This document shows positions 11,822 to 23,730 of a stretch of DNA of 64,000 nt, piece by piece. The translations under genes were made by a program, and so were the position numbers. The stretch comes from Agelaius tricolor (Eukaryota; Chordata; Aves; Passeriformes; Icteridae): the NCBI GenBank assembly GCA_023055355.1, contig JALJCS010000037.1:4278001-4342000 (forward strand). The letters are read 5' to 3'. Positions within the stretch are counted from its first letter, which is position 1. Each line of letters opens with the position of its first letter. The notes beneath the pieces are model-generated. The model was not told the origin of the DNA and did not search any database. It saw only the letters and a program-made list of their open reading frames with translations.

Positions 11822-12122
11822 CTCTGAGGAAGCAGCACAGAAATACCCATATCCGCTGACGCCGGGCTGGGAGGGCACTCTCCAAATTAACCTGGTCCTG
11901 TTTCTGCTCCTCCTTCCCTGCAGGGTTGTTCCTCGGTGGGAGCAGATCCGAGCACACACAGAGGTTTGTAGGACACTTGGTTGCTCTTTAGGGGGAGAGG
12001 GGTGGTGGAAAAAACATTTGTGTGGCTTAAAGGTGGCTCTCAGCTCTGATTTCCAGGGGATTCTGAAGTGCAGGGGATTGTTCCAGAGCCAGGAGTGCTA
12101 AGCAAGGGGGCTGATGGTACTC

Positions 12123-12435
12123 TTAGAGTCATGGAATTAAGCTTGGAAAAGGCCTCTAAAATCATGAGTCCAGCCATTCCCCCTGGAGTGCACTGCCAAG
12201 GCCACCACTAACCATGTCCCCAAGTGCCACATTTACACATCTTTTACATCCCTCCAAGGATGGTGGCCCCATTGCTGCCCTGAGCAGTTCCAATTCCCTA
12301 CCACCCTTTCCATTGGGAATTTTTCCTTAATATCCAAACTAAACCTACCCTGGAGCAACTTGAGGCTGTTTTATCTTGTCTTGATGGAGTCCAGGGCTGG
12401 GTGTGATTCATCTCCCCTGGAGCTGCTTCCAGCTG
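12123..12435 (-). mobile_element. CR1 LINE 3' fragment, second subfamily
   Basis: Antisense CR1 in the plus strand: GCTTGGAAAAGGCCTCTAAA, the CCAAGTGCCACATTTACACA block and TTTTTCCTTAATATCCAAAC. This head sequence differs from the CCATGGCAGGG-type copies, so it is a different CR1 subfamily. Confidence 0.85.
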
Positions 12436-13225
12436 TGTCTGTGTGTTTATCTGAACCAATCTTGCCAGGAAGATTTCACCCCAACAACTTCTCAGTGGGA
12501 AGATACAGATGGCAGAGGGACAGAAGGGTGGGGCACAGCCTGGATGTGCTGCCCAGCTGCCCATGGGCCCTGCAAGGAGCTGCTCCCTGAGATGGTTCAG
12601 CACAGAGCAGCAGCCGTGCTGGTTCCCCAGGCTGCCCCAAGCAGTGTGGCTGGGAAGGGAGTTCAATGTCTCACACACCTACACAGGTTCCATCCAGGCA
12701 GAAATAAATCAGTCTATCTCAAAAATACACTCTTTTTTTCCTGTGAGAATAAATGCTCTTCCCCAGCCTGGACTCCAGCAGATCCAGCACCATCCAGTCC
12801 TGGAGCAGGAGCTCCTTGGAGCTGTGAGCACTTGGGAGTTTTAGGAGCATCACACTCATCATCACAGAGGGGATTCACCCACCCAGTGCCTCTGGCTGAG
12901 GGCTGATTTCTCCTGCAATCACTTCTAGTTCATCTCAGACCTTGAGTTCCCAGCACAGTGCTGGTTTGCTGTCCACTGCTTTCCAAGGAGGCTGATGGTC
13001 AGATGGGGATGTCCCCATGGGTCTGTCCCATGTCCTCAAGGACATCAAAGCTGCCCAAAGCCAATTCCTTGTCACTCCCACGTCAGCACTGGGAGGATGC
13101 CAGGACAGTGAAATTCAGCCCATTGAGTCCAACTGTCCCCCCTGGAGGACAAATGTCACCTAAGCAGTGAGAGGTGACCCAGACTCCTGAGTGTGGTGTC
13201 CTGTGTTTCCAGGGGAGGATGGACA
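12436..13225. other. Unassigned stretch
   Basis: No recognised feature. Bases 13110-13150 (CAGCCCATTGAGTCCAACTG) faintly resemble CR1 tail sequence but are too short to call. Confidence 0.35.
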
Positions 13226-13397
13226 TGGATGATTGTGGCAGTGGCCATAATGCCAAAGACAACACAAGCTCTCCATGCTGGTCCTGTGTATGGAACACAC
13301 ACTTTGACTTCATGACACCTTGGAATGATGTCACGTCCCAAATGGAAACTGGTTCCAGTGAAGGAGTTTGGCTGTTCCCCAAATTCTGGAGCAAGAG
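13226..13397 (-). repeat. Arm 1 of a 172-bp dispersed inverted repeat
   Basis: This segment is the reverse complement of 15207-15377 with over 90 percent identity by eye. Similarity begins and ends sharply (TGGATGATTG at one end, GGAGCAAGAG at the other). It contains no CR1 or LTR landmark that I recognise. Confidence 0.85.
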
Positions 13398-14444
13398 CTG
13401 CTGAAATGAAAGGGGGAAGTCATTTGGGTTGGGAAAAGTGTATAAAACTAAAAAAATTGAGTTTGACTGCAAACAAAGCAAAGAATGAAAAAAAAAATTG
13501 GAAAGAATCAAGTAAACATCCTCCATGATGATATTTCCAGACAGTAGAACTATGGTGCAAAGCTGGCCTGGATTTGTTTATGCTGGAGACAGTCATATCC
13601 GTGGAAGATTATTGCATTCACTTCCAGAAATAGCTGGAGAATACAACCACCAAACATCACCCTTGTACAAAGGTTACATCTGCTGGAGGCACAGCACAGA
13701 TCCCAGACAGCCAAAGCCCAGGGACTGATGTCATGGACAGCAGCAGGAACATTTCTCTGAGTACAGGGTACCTGGGATCTCCTTAACTTACAAGAATTTG
13801 GGCAAATGATTAAAACAAAGCTTATTTCCCTGTGGTTTTACTGATTCCACACACCCTCCCTCTAAGTCACTGAAGTTATTTCTGTTCCCCAGCTCTGTCA
13901 AGGTGAGGTCTAAACACACAACATCTGCTGCAGCCTCGCTTTGTCCACTGAAAGAAAATCCACAAAATGCCACCACAATAGAAAGGAGAGCAAAATAATA
14001 AAAAATAACCCATTTAAGCCCTTTTTACCCACTAACATTTGCTTTATTTAGGTGGCCCTTGATCCCCCCTCCCCAAAGGCAGGCGGGAGAGGGGCTGGAG
14101 CTGCACATCCTGAGGGTGAGCTTGGGGCCAGCTGCTGCCCACTGGCACAAGGCCAAGGAGCCCAGGCACCAAAGCCAAAGCAGAAATGCAGCCCCAATCT
14201 GTTTGCCCCACGCTGGCTCATGGAGGGAAGGGTTTTTCCTTGGGAAGGGCTCTTTGGGATCAAGAAACTCGTTAATAACTGAGAGGAGCCTGTCTCGCTC
14301 CTGGAGCCGCCTGGCTGCCAGCCCAAGCTGGGATTGAATTACTGAGAAGAGAGGAGGAGAGAGGAGGAAAGAGGAGGAAAGAGCCCCTCACGGTGCTCTC
14401 CAGTGGGGTTTGGGGCTGCTTTGTGCCAGTCAGCAATGCAGCAA
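13398..14444. other. Unassigned stretch
   Basis: It contains an A10 run near 13490 and AT-rich sequence around 13990-14050, then rises in GC toward the minisatellite. No gene is recognised. Confidence 0.4.
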
Positions 14445-14919
14445 GAGCCAGGCAATGGGGGACACCAGATCCAGGAAATGGGGGACACCAGAGACAGGAA
14501 ATGGGGGACACCAGGGCCAGGCAATGGGGACAGCAGAGCCAGGCAATGGGGGACACCAGAGCCAGGCAATGGGGGACACCAGAGCCAGGAAATGGGGAAC
14601 ACCAGAACCAGGAAATGGGGACACCAGAGCCAGGAAATGGGGGACACCAGAGCCAGGAAATGGGGGACACCAGGGGCAGGAAATGGGGGACACCAGGGCC
14701 AGGAAATGGGGACACCAGGGGCAGGAAATGGGGGAGACAAGGGGCAGGAATTGGGGACATCAGGGGCAGGAAATGGGGGACACCAGGGGCAGGCAATGGG
14801 GGACACCAGGGGCAGGAAATGGGGGACATCAGGGGCAGGAAATGGGGGACACCAGGGGCAGGAAATGGGGGACATCAGGGGCAGGCAGTGGGGACACCAG
14901 GGGCAGGCAGTGGGGACAC
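14445..14919. repeat. 23-bp minisatellite, about 21 copies
   Basis: Units of GACACCAG followed by AGCCAGGCAATGGGG repeat, with frequent 22-bp variants. The first half favours AGCCAGG and the second half GGGCAGG, so unit variants are clustered along the array, consistent with local duplication. Confidence 0.95.
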
Positions 14920-15206
14920 CCCTGTGATGTCCCATGTGAAGATCTCAAGGGCCCCACCCAGCCCAGGTGGCAGCTGAGGCCTGGCTCAGTGTCCCAGGTG
15001 CCACGGGCACTGCCAGCGCTGTGACCCCAGGAGCACAGAGGGGATGATTTGGTGCCAGTGGGAGCAGGGTGCAGCAGTTTCTCAAATCCAGGTTAATTTT
15101 CTGCAGGGCAGCCAATGTCCCCTGGCTGTGTGTGCTGGTGACAGCTGCTCCAGCCAAGGACAGGGCTCTGAGGTCCCCCTCACCCCACTGGGCTTGATGC
15201 TGGGCT

Positions 15207-15377
15207 CTCTTGCTCCAGAATTTGGGGAACAGCCAAACTCCTTCACTGGAACAGTTTCCATTTGGGACATGACATCATTCCAAGCTGTCATGAAGTCAAA
15301 GTGTGTGTTCTATATCCAAGACCAGCATGGAGAGCTTGTGTTGTCTTTGGCATTATGGCCACTGCCACAATCATCCA
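15207..15377 (+). repeat. Arm 2 of the dispersed inverted repeat
   Basis: Reverse-complement partner of 13226-13397, about 1.8 kb away with the 23-bp minisatellite between them. Differences are scattered substitutions plus one short indel, so the copies are not recent. Confidence 0.85.
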
Positions 15378-15411
15378 GGGTTCTCTGGGCATCTTGAAGG
15401 CCCTCATCCCA

Positions 15412-15606
15412 TTATGGAATCATGGATATCCTGAGCTGGAGGGACCACCAGGATCACTCAGTCCAAGCCCTGTCCCTGCCCAGACACCCCCCAGCAACCC
15501 CAGCCTGGGCATCTCTGGCAGCTCCTGGAGCTCTGGCAGCCTCGGGGCCGTGCCCATTCCCTGGGGAGCCTGGGCAGTGCCAGCACCCTCTGGGGGAGGA
15601 ATCTCA
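15412..15606 (-). mobile_element. CR1 LINE 3' fragment
   Basis: Antisense CR1 of the subfamily at 9425 and 54232: CTGAGCTGGAGGGACCACCA, then the TGCCCAGACACCCC block, then CTGGGGAGCCTGGGCAGTGC and CACCCTCTGGGGG. Confidence 0.85.
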
Positions 15607-17484
15607 TTTAAAAAGTTCATGGCAGGATGACAATGAGGCTTCCATTCCTCGTATTTTTTATATTTTTATCAAGCCATAAACCACTCTCTGTGGATAAATG
15701 GTGTTAATTTGAGACTTGTCCTTTGGCAGAATCAGGGTTTATCAGGAGGTTGCAGCCTGTCCAGATCTCCTTCCACCTGGCACACATGGACACATCCCTG
15801 ACAGCTGCAGGAGATCCAGGGGGATCCTGGGATTCACTGCTTCAGAATCAGAGCCTTCCATAACTCACCCCCCTAAAACCTGTGCATGCTCAGTCTGATA
15901 CACAAAAAGCCTCCTCTAGAAATTCCCCACTTCTCTGATGTTTGTGATGAGAAGTCAGCATGGACTTCAGAGAAAATGATTGATTCAGTTTGAGTGTCAC
16001 ATGCTGAGATCCCTGTGAAGTCAGGTGGCTGCAAGACAACAATCCCAGGCAAACAAAACCCTTTCCTGCTGATTCTGCTCTGCACTGTTGGGATTTTTCT
16101 TTCAGAGAATTTTGGTGTTTATGGCCAAGGAATTTGTTGTCAGTCCTTGGCTGTGATTTACATTTCAGTAGATGCACGGTACACATTTTGGCATGCAAAG
16201 ATTAATGCAGGCTCATTTTTAAAGTATTCTTATGTGTTTTAAAATGAACACTGAAGGCCTTCAGCACTTGCATACCAAGCACTTTCCATCTCTCTTGCCA
16301 TCTGTATTGGATTAAAGAATATAAAAACTTCAGCTGGGCTATTCCTGCTGAATTCCCTGGGATAACTCTCAGGAAGAGAGGGCCATTTTATGATGGGCTG
16401 CCTCAACATTTCTTTGTATTTAATAGGAAAAAGATCCCAAATCCTCTACAATTCTTCAGCCCTTGGCTAGGGGAAGGAATTCATAAACTTCTGTTCTCAA
16501 CACAATGCATTTACACCATACTTTGCTGTTTAACACTTGTGGGTTGAGAACTTGGGAGTAAATATTCAGCCTTTCCCTCCCTTTAAATTCTGACTTTGAA
16601 AATTAAAATTTTAGTGGCAAGTGATGAATCATCATCATAATTCAAACCATATGGTGGAAGCACTTCTCACATTTTCAACTCTTCTCACTGCTGCTTCTTC
16701 CTTGAAAATAACTTGACAATAGATTATTTCCCTCTTAGCTAAGCTGTAATGAGCCACATAAAATGCTTTGAAATCCTCATGGTTTCAGACTTCAGAAACC
16801 ACAAATATAAGTATGAATATTTTAGCCAAATCTTCCATTATTCTCTTCAAAGAGTAGTTAATACATTATTGGTGATACATGGAGCTTTTGTCCCACAAAA
16901 GGATCATTTTAGACATGGAAAACAACTGTATTTAGCTGGCTGTCAGGAGTGTGTCCATGGATGATGAACTGTGCTGCACATCTGTGCCTTCTGCAGTGCT
17001 CCTTTGCTTATCCTCATGTTTTGCTATTTCTTAGCAACAAAAGGAAGTTTGGAGAGCTTTTTCTTCCCCCTAAAAATTGCACCAGAAGTGTCTTTATGTT
17101 CCACTTTTACACTTGACAGTGCACCCTGAGCATTTGAGGCATTTCCTTTGCTCATCCTGCTCAGCCTTTGGAGTGTTACCACTGTCTGTGCTCAGTCCTG
17201 TATCCACGGCCATGTAAAAGGCAGCTGCACTTCCAACACCCTCATTTGTGAACTGAAAATTGCTCCTGGAGCCAGTCACAGGCCTAATGATGAAATAAAT
17301 ACAAAATTCTCATTGGCCACTGGGAGTGCTCAGTGCAGCTCTGGTCCTGCCCTGCCCCAGGGGCTGCTCACCCCCTCCTCTGCTGGAGCAGGGTCTGGGT
17401 CAGGGCAGGGACAGCTTCAGGTCCTGCTCTTCTGCTCAGATTTGGGGTGTCCTGGAGCCCAGAGAAATTCCTCTACTCTGAAGC
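15607..17484. other. Unassigned, AT-leaning single-copy-like stretch
   Basis: From about 15990 to 17100 the composition is unusually free of repeats, with plain AT-leaning sequence. This is a candidate for conserved noncoding DNA. No exon is recognised. Confidence 0.35.
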
Positions 17485-17798
17485 CAGGCTTGGAGAGCTG
17501 GGGGTGCTCACCTGGAGAGGAGAAGTTCCAGGGAGAGCTCCGAGCCCCTGCCAGGGCCTGAAGGGGCTCCAGGAGAGCTGGAGAGGGACTGGGGACAAGG
17601 GATGGAGGGACAGGACACAGGGAATGGCTCCCACTGCCAGAGGGCAGGGCTGGATGGGACATTGGGAATTAGGAATTGTTCCCTGGCAGGGTGGGCAGGC
17701 CCTGGCACAGGGTGCCCAGAGCAGCTGGGGCTGCCCCTGGATCCCTGACAGTGCCCAAGGCCAGGCTGGACAGGGCTGGGAGCAGCCTGGGAGGTGCT
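17485..17798 (+). mobile_element. CR1 LINE fragment truncated at both ends
   Basis: Sense CR1 from the GGAGAGCTGGGGGTGCTCAC region to CTGGGAGCAGCCTGGGAGGT. It stops before the conserved CCATGGCAGGG block and has no tail, so the 3' end was lost by deletion. At 17513-17530 it keeps the unexpanded GGAGAGGAGAAG purine stretch, useful for comparison with 60697 and 63220. Confidence 0.85.
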
Positions 17799-17800
17799 CC

Positions 17801-19227
17801 CAGAAATGTGGAGAAGCTGCTCTGGGGGTTCCAGGCCTTTTGCTCCATAAATCCCCCTGTTCCCCTCAGGAAGGTCACCCCAGGCTGTTCCCAGGGTTTG
17901 GGGCTCAGTGCCCATCCCATGGCCCATCCTGACCCACACCTCCCCTGGTCTGCCCACAGCTGGGCTCCCTGGGGTGGCTCCTGCTGAGGGATTTGGGGCA
18001 TAGGGGCTCCACTCCACCGTGTCAGCCCCGTGTTTCCATCCTGGCTCCTCCCTTCCTGCCTTTCCTGGCTGAGTGTTCCTAAAATATCCCCGTTCCTAAT
18101 CAGAGAGACAGAAGGTAGCCTTGCTCCTGATCTGTTTTGCAGACAGTGGCTGCTCCTCCCCATGGCCTCAAAAAGTCTCCATCAGCAGCTGTTAAAATCA
18201 AAGAAATCATACCAGGATGAAGATTTTACACATTTCTTATAATTAATTTTTTTTTCTTTTTCCCAAGAGGAGTGTTGAGATTTCCTCTGCTGGGTTGATT
18301 TAAATGTTTCTTGTATTAGAATTATTATTTTTTTCCCCTAAGAGCAGGGTTGTGATTTCCTCTGCTGGGTTTGCCTGTAGTGGAAGAAGGGTCCTGACCA
18401 TGCCTTGCTTCCCACTGGACTGAGCCCCACACAAGCCCTGAGCAGGGGCCACACTGCACAAAGAGCTGCTGTAAATCAGCCTGGCAGCAGCAACAAAGTC
18501 TGACAGCACCAAAAGAGCCCCTCCTTGGCTCTGCACACTGGAAAGGTCTGGCCCCATGGCAGGGTTTGTGTTCAGAAATGCTCCTTGCTGATTTGTCCAT
18601 AGCCTGGTTTATATATTTATTTCTGTATTCTGAGTGGAGCTGTTTGCTTTGGCCACCCTGAGGGGCTCTCTCTGTGTTTGGTTTCCAAAGCACACCCCTG
18701 GAAAGGTGTTGCAGTATTTTATTCCAATAGAAAGGGAAGGAGCAGAGTTCCTCATTTGTCAGCACAGCCTCCAGGATTATTTTTCCAGGTGGATTTTGTA
18801 AGAGGCACAAGGCAGGAGAGGATTTTATGCAACCAAGTCAGTCTTGGCCCATCCCTGAGGGGGATCCTCTCCAACCTGAGAGCAGCACAAATGCAGCAGC
18901 CAGGTGAAAAATGCACCTCTGCTTTGTTCCCTGCAGTGGGAGGGAGGGAGGGAGGGAGGGAGGTTTTGGGGTTGGTCTCTGCTGGCCCTCAGGGATCTGC
19001 CAGGTGGATGTGGAACAGTCAGGACTGCAACACCTTTGGACATTCCCCAGGTGTCCCAGCTGGGAAAGGGGCCCTGGAGCCTGTGCTGGGAGCAGAGCTG
19101 CCCTGGGGAAGCTTCTGGGGCAGTTCAGAGCCTGTGGGAAGCTGGAGCCAAGCACTGGGAGCAGCACTCATGAGCTAGAGGTGCCCCATGAAAAAGGAAC
19201 AGGAATGTTGCTGTGGCTTTCAGTGGA
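17801..19227. other. Unassigned stretch
   Basis: It contains a (GGGA)n run near 18939-18963 and T-rich tracts at 18248 and 18330 that share GAGTGTTG/TTGTGATTTCCTCTGCTGGG-like sequence about 60 bases apart. No gene is recognised. Confidence 0.4.
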
Positions 19228-19702
19228 GCCAGGAGTTCAGGTTTTCAGGATTTCAGGGTTTCAGGGTTTCAGGATTTCAGGATTTCAGGGTTTCAGAAGT
19301 TCAGGATTTCAGGGTTTCAGCAGTTCAGGGTTTCAGGATTTCAGGGTTTCAGGGTTTCAGGATTTCAGGGTTTCAGCAGTTCAGGATTTCAGGGTTCCAG
19401 GATTTCAGCAGTTCAGGGTTTCAGGATTTCAGGAGTTCAGGATTTCAGGGTTTCAGCAGTTCAGGGTTTCAGGAGTTCAGGATTTCAGGGTTTCAGCAGT
19501 TCAGGGTTTCAGGAGTTCAGGACTTCAGGGTTTCAGCAGTTCAGGGTTTCAGGAGTTCAGGATTTCAGGGTTTCAGGGTTTCAGGATTTCAGGGTTTCAG
19601 GATTTCAGCAGTTCAGGATTTCAGGGTTTCAGGAGTTCAGGGTTTCAGGGTTTCAGGATTTCAGGATTTCAGCAGTTCAGGGTTTCAGGGTTTCAGCAGT
19701 TC
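19228..19702. repeat. TTTCAGG minisatellite (8- to 10-bp units)
   Basis: Nearly 475 bases built from TTTCAGGG, TTTCAGGA and TTCAGCAG variants, with higher-order blocks such as GTTTCAGCAGTTCAGGG. Every frame is open for most of the array because no unit contains a stop. This explains the 271-codon frame reading GFQDFRVSGFQ repeatedly. Confidence 0.95.
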
Positions 19703-21128
19703 AGCCTCTCCCTGAGGGGGGCCTGAGCAGGGTCTGGCAGCAGCCAGCCAAGGGTCTCTCTGCAGAGCCCAGCTGGTGACTGCTGGTTCTGAACTGGTGT
19801 TACAGGCACTGGACTGGGGCTCTCAGCTGCAGGTGATGGTGCTCCACAGAACCTGCAGCATCTGCAGGGCTGGAGGATCCAGCACAGACCCCAGGATCTG
19901 GTTTAGGATACCCCAAACACCAAACCAGGCTTGTGGGGGCAGCTGTCCCTTCCTGGGTGTCACTGGCAAAGCTTTGCCCCCACCCTAGGGATGTTGCCCA
20001 GTGACCAGCACAGACCCCCCAGCTCTGCCCTGAACCCCCCCAGAATCACCCAGAACTGGGCTTAGGCCAGGCTGAGTCCAAAGCAGAGGCTGAAATTCCA
20101 TGGGTTTGTCTGTGGAGATGCTTGTGCTCCTCCTTTGGCTTTCCCTTCATCCTTTCCCTCCTTTCCCTCCTTTCCCTCCACTGGGAAGAAGCAGGGAGTG
20201 AAAAACCCTCCCTCCACTCTTCAAGCCTGTTTGTCTTTGTTCAGCCTCATGTTCAGTCCCCTGGAAGGGACCTGGGGCCTGGGGGACAGGCAGAGGTGGA
20301 GTTGTGCCAGCCTGAATGTAACATTGCCAAAATCCACGGATCCACAAGGACGGTGCCCAGTCCTGCCCTTGTCACCAGGCTCCGGGACCTTACCCAAACC
20401 AGGGCACTGTGCTGGGGTTCATGATTTCAAACATGAGAGGGAGGGAGGCACTGCAAGGCTGAGGAGTCCTTGAGACAAATCCAACACTGATATTTCCTAC
20501 CAGACAAACACAAACCACTTTTTATATACAGGGACAAAAATAATGGGAATAACAAACACAGTGGGTAGAACATTTTGACTTCTGGTGAAGCACTGGGCAC
20601 TGGAATTTTTTCAGCATCCTTTGGCTGCCCACTGGCTTGGGCAGCCCCAAATTCCTGGTGAATGTTCAGCAACCACAGCTCTTGGTGGGCTCTGCAAGAT
20701 TTACCTTCCTAAAAGGCACCGGCCCAAGGAGAGCCAAGCTCTGTCCCCAAGTGCCACGAGGTAAATGAATCCAGATTTGTTCTGAGGTAGGGCAAGTGGC
20801 CCTGAGAGTGCTTTGTTTCTTTCCTAAACCTCCCAAATGAGGGATGTCCTTAATGTCACAGCCCCTGTGTCACCTGGGTGCTTTAGTGTCTCCCCCACAG
20901 CTCTGGGACATGTGGGAACAGCCCCCAGGAGCAGCTCCTGCCCAGGCCAGGTGCTCACAGGGCAGAGAGAAGCTTGCAGGCAGTGCCTGGGCTGGCCAGG
21001 GGTGGGACTGTCTCCTCCCAGGGCAGGAAAAGGGGACAGGAGGCCAGAGCACCCAGCCCACAGCCATTTCTGCCCCACTGCCTCCATGCCAGGCATGGGA
21101 CACACTCATGGCTCAGGGATGGAGCTTG
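19703..21128. other. Unassigned stretch
   Basis: A short (CTTTCCCTC)n run lies at 20150-20178. Otherwise no recognised feature lies between the two large minisatellites. Confidence 0.4.
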
Positions 21129-22036
21129 GACAGGGCAGGGATGCTCCCCAGGACAAGGATGATCTCCAGGACAAGGATGATCTCCAGGGCAGGGATGTTC
21201 CCCAAGGCAGGGATGTTCCTCCAGTTCAGGGATGTTCCCCAGTTCAGGGATGTTCCCCCAGGGCAGAGATGTTCCCCAGGGCAGGGATGTTCCCCAAGGC
21301 AGGGATGATCTCCAGGGCAGGGATGTTCCCCAGTTCAGGGATGTTCCCCCAGGGCAGAGATGTTCCCCAGGGCAGGGATGTTCCCCCAGTTCAGGGATGT
21401 TCCCCCAGTTCAGGGATGTTCCTCCAGGGCAGGGATGTTCCCCCAGGGCAGGGATGTTCCTCCAGGGCAGGGATGTTCCCCCAGGGCAGGGATGTTCCCC
21501 CAGTTCAGGGATGTTCCTCCAGGGCAGGGATGTTCCTCCAGGGCAGGGATGTTCCTCCAGTTGAGGGATGTTCCCCAGGGCAGGGATGTTCCCCCAGGGC
21601 AGGGATGATCTCCAGGGCAGGGATGTTCCCCCAGGGCAGGGATGTTCCTCCAGTTGAGGGATGTTCCCCAGGGCAGGGATGTTCCCCCAGGGCAGGGATG
21701 ATCTCCAGGGCAGGGATGTTCCCCCAGGGCAGGGATGTTCCCCAGTTCAGAGATGTTCCTCCAGTTCAGGGATGTTCCTCCAGTTCAGGGATGATCTCCA
21801 GTTCAGGGATGATCTCCAGGACAGGGATGTTCCCCAGGACAAGGATGATCTCCAGGGCAGGGATGCTCCCCAGGGCAGGGATGTTCCCCCAGTTCAGGGA
21901 TGTTCCCCAGGACAGGGATGATCTCCAGAGCAGGGATGTTCCCCAGGACAGGGATGATCCCCCAGGACAGGGATGTTCCCCAGGACAGGGATGTTCCCCA
22001 GTTCAGGGATGTCCCCCAGGGCAGGGATGCTCCTCC
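21129..22036. repeat. About 20-bp minisatellite, more than 40 copies
   Basis: Unit CAGGGCAGGGATGTTCCCC with variants CAGTTCAGGGATG, GATGATCTC and CAGGACAGGGATG. Higher-order blocks recur, for example near 21590-21640 and 21665-21720. Because the unit is not a multiple of three, each frame cycles through several peptides and stays open, producing a spurious 463-codon frame. Confidence 0.96.
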
Positions 22037-22993
22037 AGGGTGCTTTGCCCAGATGCAGCCCCTGGCCCTGCACCTCCAGAGGCTCTGGGTGGGCTCTCTC
22101 CACTCTCCTGCTGTGGCCAATTCCTGCACTCTCCTTCTGGACCTCAGGTGTGCCTCAGGGTGCCCTGCAGGAGATTCAGCTCAAGCACACCCACGACTTT
22201 CTCAGTACAGTCAGCCCAGAGTCCTTGACAGGAGAGCAAATCTCTCCTTTCCCAGTGATCCAACATGGGCTTTCCAAAGGAGCTCAGCTTCTCCTCTGCA
22301 GATGGTCTCAGCTGAGGGCACAAATCCCTCTCTGATGCTATTCTGGGGTTTCCTGCTGCTCTATACATTACCGGGGGATACTTACATAATTTTAAACTCA
22401 GTCCTATGTAGGCCACTTCTTATTTTTAAAAAGGAAGTTCAAAGTCAAATCCTCCCCAAAACTCCTTGAGAAGTCTATTAGGGTGTCCTACTTTCTTACA
22501 AGTCCTTGAACCAGAACATCCCCCCTCACATTCCTCCTCCAGCCATCCCTCCTCAGCAGCACCATGGGTACCACAGCAGTGTCCCCATCCTTCTCCACCC
22601 CTCCCACTCCCACCAGGTGACCCAATGGTCACTGTGTTGTGAGCAGGGGATCCTGTGATGGCCACCCAAAATCAGCATTGGCTGCCACAGGACATGTGCC
22701 AAGGCCTTGCTGGTGTCCCTTGTCCCCTGTGTCACTCTGAGTGACCTGGGCAGAGCCTGTGTCCTGCTGGTGCTGACTTTGGGGTGTTTGAGATTGAGAT
22801 CAGCTGGATCTCAAATAAAACTCCCCTCTGGCTGAACAGCCTTGCCCTGAGCTCTGCTGTGCTGTGCACGTGGTGTTGGATCCTGCTGAGCAATTTCATC
22901 CTCCTGAGCCTCCAAGTGGGCAAAGCCCTTGGGAGAGTGGAGCTGGCACTCCCAAGGTAACCCCCTGGCTCTGCTTCCACACTCAGGATGACA
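22037..22993. other. Unassigned stretch
   Basis: No repeat or coding feature is recognised. It ends exactly at the left target duplication of the next LTR. Confidence 0.4.
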
Positions 22994-22999
22994 CCTCTG

Positions 23000-23724
23000 T
23001 GTTGGGAAGGATGAAAGTTTGACAAGAAAGTCTCACAGGTGTGTGTGTGCTTGGCAGAAAGATTTTTAAATGTAGAGTCTGATGAAAGAATAGAGATGGA
23101 AGCAAGTTTTGGTATAGAAGAAAAGAATTGCTGAGCCAGTCTCACTGGATAACCAAGGAGCAAAGGCTGTGTTAGTTAGCAGGGTTTTTATGGCTTAGAA
23201 CAAAGGATAAACCCACCCCAAACAAGAAGATGTTTTTACCAAGCAGAAAGAGAGCACAGGCAAACAAGGTAGCAAAGCTGCAAGTAGAAAAAGGTCTCAG
23301 AATTTTCCACTGCAAGAAACCTGAAAAACAACTTCTGGCTTAAACTGTAATGTACTGACTTTGAGTGATTGGAGAACAGTAACATGAATGTGGTAATTAT
23401 AGTAGTTATGATAGGCTGTAGGTAATAGTTAAGGTATAGATTGGTTCTACTGTGTTAAGATGCTAAGCAAAGAAAAGTCTATAATGCATTGTAACCAAAA
23501 GAAAAGTCTAGAATGCATTGTAACCAAAACCAAAGGGTCTCCAGGCCTGCCTGCAGCTGGAGCTGACAGCTGTGGGCACAGCTCTGTCACCCACGACCCT
23601 GGACTGCTGTAACCTCTTGGATACAATAAACTGCATTTTGTATACAATAAACTGCATTTTGTATACAATAAACTGCATTTTAGAGAGCCCCTGGAGTCCC
23701 ACATCCCTCATTTCAGCTCTTACA
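23000..23724 (+). mobile_element. ERVK-type solo LTR with perfect 6-bp target duplication
   Basis: The element starts TGTTGGGAAG and ends CTCTTACA. Both sides carry CCTCTG (22994-22999 and 23725-23730), the 6-bp duplication expected of ERVK/beta-like integration. Its sequence resembles songbird ERVK LTRs from memory. Internal features are a 29-bp near-duplicate (about 23469-23526) and a 21-bp unit present three times (23621-23683), each with AATAAA. No internal retroviral region is attached, so it is a solo LTR formed by LTR-LTR recombination. Confidence 0.85.
23621..23683 (+). terminator. Triplicated AATAAA polyadenylation signal inside the LTR
   Basis: Three tandem 21-bp units (ATACAATAAACTGCATTTTG) place AATAAA at 23625, 23646 and 23667, in the position expected of an LTR poly(A) signal. 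Confidence 0.7.
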
Positions 23725-23730
23725 CCTCTG

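Larger units (their letters stand above)
10090..12122. other. Unassigned stretch with one microsatellite
   Basis: Mostly single-copy-like sequence holding the CTCAT array (11073-11124) and the NK2/MEF2-like cluster near 11800. An open frame at 11222-11446 on the plus strand matches no family I know. Confidence 0.4.

Noticed and set aside
14393..14977. Collagen-like GHQG/GTPG frames
   Set aside because: They are produced by the 23-bp minisatellite in several frames at once.
18911..19726. 271-codon frame with GFQDFRVSGFQ repeats, resembling a structural repeat protein
   Set aside because: It follows the short-period TTTCAGG array, other frames are equally open, and codon use is not gene-like.
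20837..22228. 463-codon open frame on the plus strand
   Set aside because: Most of it is a 20-bp minisatellite without stop codons. The peptide is a cycling repeat (GRDVPQGRDVPP) with no domain.
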